From Methylocapsa sp. (GTDB taxonomy: Bacteria; Pseudomonadota; Alphaproteobacteria; Rhizobiales; Beijerinckiaceae), in contig PLUZ01000211.1 of NCBI GenBank assembly GCA_003162995.1, positions 11,579 to 18,030 on the forward strand: DNA of 6,452 nt. Direction: 5' to 3'. How positions within the stretch are numbered: the first letter of the stretch is position 1; each line of letters starts with the position of its first letter. Both the position numbers and the translations under genes were made by a program. Under the pieces are notes generated by a model that had not been told where the DNA came from, ran no database searches, and was given only the letters and a program-made list of their open reading frames with translations. This document shows, in pieces, positions 5,656-6,452 of this stretch.

Positions 5656-6452
5656 TCAGAACAGGTGGTGGAATACAAAGAAGAGGAACGCCGACAGACC
5701 CATCGCACAGGGCAGGGTCAACACCCAGGCGAGAGCGATGCTGCGGATCGTCGACATTTGCACGCCGGACCCATTGGCCGCCATCGTACCCGCGACGCCG
5801 GATGAGAGCACATGGGTCGTCGAGACCGGCAGGCCAAAACTGTCCGCCGCAGCAATCGTTCCCATCGCGACGATTTCGGCTGCCGCGCCCTGGCCATAGG
5901 TCAGATGCTCCTTGCCGATTTTCTCGCCGACGGTAACAACGATGCGTTTCCATCCGATCATGGTGCCAAGCCCAAGCGCGAGGGCGACCGACACTTTCAC
6001 CCAGTTCGGAATGAATTTGGTCGCATTGTCGAGGCTCTTTTTGTAGGCAGTAAGCGTTGCAGCATCCTGCTTTGAAAGCTCGCTCCCCTTGTCCTTTTCC
6101 AAGAAGCGGATCGCTTCGGACGCGAGATACATGTCATTGCGGGTATTGCCGACCTGCGCCGCCGGGATTTTCGCGAGCGTGCCGTAGGATTGGACCTGGT
6201 TCGCAATGTCGCGGATGAGCACGGCAAGCGACGGATAAGTACCCTCATTGATTTGGTTCGAGGTTATATAAGCGGTGACCGCCGGGCGCGGATCGCCGAG
6301 GACGTCATAGCCCGCCGCCTTGGCCTCGACGACCTTGGAGGCGGCCAAGGAGTCTTGCACGAAATTTGGCACGTAAGCAGCCGGCAGCGTCCGGTTTAAG
6401 GCATAGGCGGTTGGCACCGTGCCGATCAGGATCAGCATGATGAGGCCCATGC
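5656..6452 (-). CDS. pit: PiT-family low-affinity inorganic phosphate transporter, C-terminal half (5' end outside window)
   Basis: PiT proteins carry metal-phosphate complexes across the inner membrane with protons. The frame is open at the right edge, and its first visible residues, MGLIMLILIGTVP, correspond to the segment just after the second HGANDGQKG motif of E. coli PitA. The methionine at 6450 is therefore internal and roughly half of the protein is missing. Numbering from it, a hydrophobic segment (1-18) is followed by a long hydrophilic region (about 19-148), as in PitA. Then come WVKVSVALALGLGTMIGWKR (150-169), VTVGEKIGKEHLTYGQG (172-188), the signature GLPVSTTHVLSSGVAGTM (206-223) and a last membrane segment (about 236-260) ending FHHLF. 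The visible half is intact. No phoU-like pit accessory gene follows downstream; it may lie upstream, outside the window. Confidence 0.95.
   Translation of the reverse strand, partial: MGLIMLILIGTVPTAYALNRTLPAAYVPNFVQDSLAASKVVEAKAAGYDVLGDPRPAVTAYITSNQINEGTYPSLAVLIRDIANQVQSYGTLAKIPAAQVGNTRNDMYLASEAIRFLEKDKGSELSKQDAATLTAYKKSLDNATKFIPNWVKVSVALALGLGTMIGWKRIVVTVGEKIGKEHLTYGQGAAAEIVAMGTIAAADSFGLPVSTTHVLSSGVAGTMAANGSGVQMSTIRSIALAWVLTLPCAMGLSAFLFFVFHHLF

Overview
The window reads as ordinary chromosome of an alphaproteobacterium. The RpoC and PitA-like proteins, the GC-rich codon use and a CTAG-ended intergenic palindrome of a type I associate with Hyphomicrobiales (Beijerinckiaceae and relatives) point that way. 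This placement rests on memory of related genomes, because no search could be run.

Layout, left to right. Positions 1-1484 (+) are the 3' third of rpoC, entering at the conserved GEPGTQLTM segment. A 184-nt spacer follows with a perfect 19-bp inverted repeat (1517-1566) and a possible TTG-started leader ORF that ends in an ATGA overlap with the next gene. queC (1669-2421, +) encodes 7-cyano-7-deazaguanine synthase. It faces a 578-codon minus-strand gene (2466-4202) for a single-pass membrane protein. That protein carries about six 47-residue tetratricopeptide-type repeats on what is predicted to be the cytoplasmic side. Its first ~55 codons and its upstream DNA are strikingly AT-rich, unlike the rest of the gene. 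Between 4203 and 4682 lies a 480-nt non-genic stretch of mixed composition, with a small ORF behind a strong Shine-Dalgarno and a partial sigma-54-like box. An OmpW-family outer membrane protein gene (4683-5381, +) follows. It converges on the 3' half of a PitA-type phosphate transporter gene (5656 to beyond the right edge, -). The spacer between them holds a perfect 12-bp inverted repeat.

The genes do not form one pathway. They are housekeeping or envelope functions: transcription, queuosine precursor synthesis, a membrane-anchored scaffold of unknown role, a small outer membrane barrel and phosphate uptake. No CRISPR array, complete insertion sequence, tRNA, rRNA or recognisable defence system is visible. 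The least explained parts are the TPR protein with its AT-rich 5' end, the 4203-4682 spacer, and the leader region of queC.
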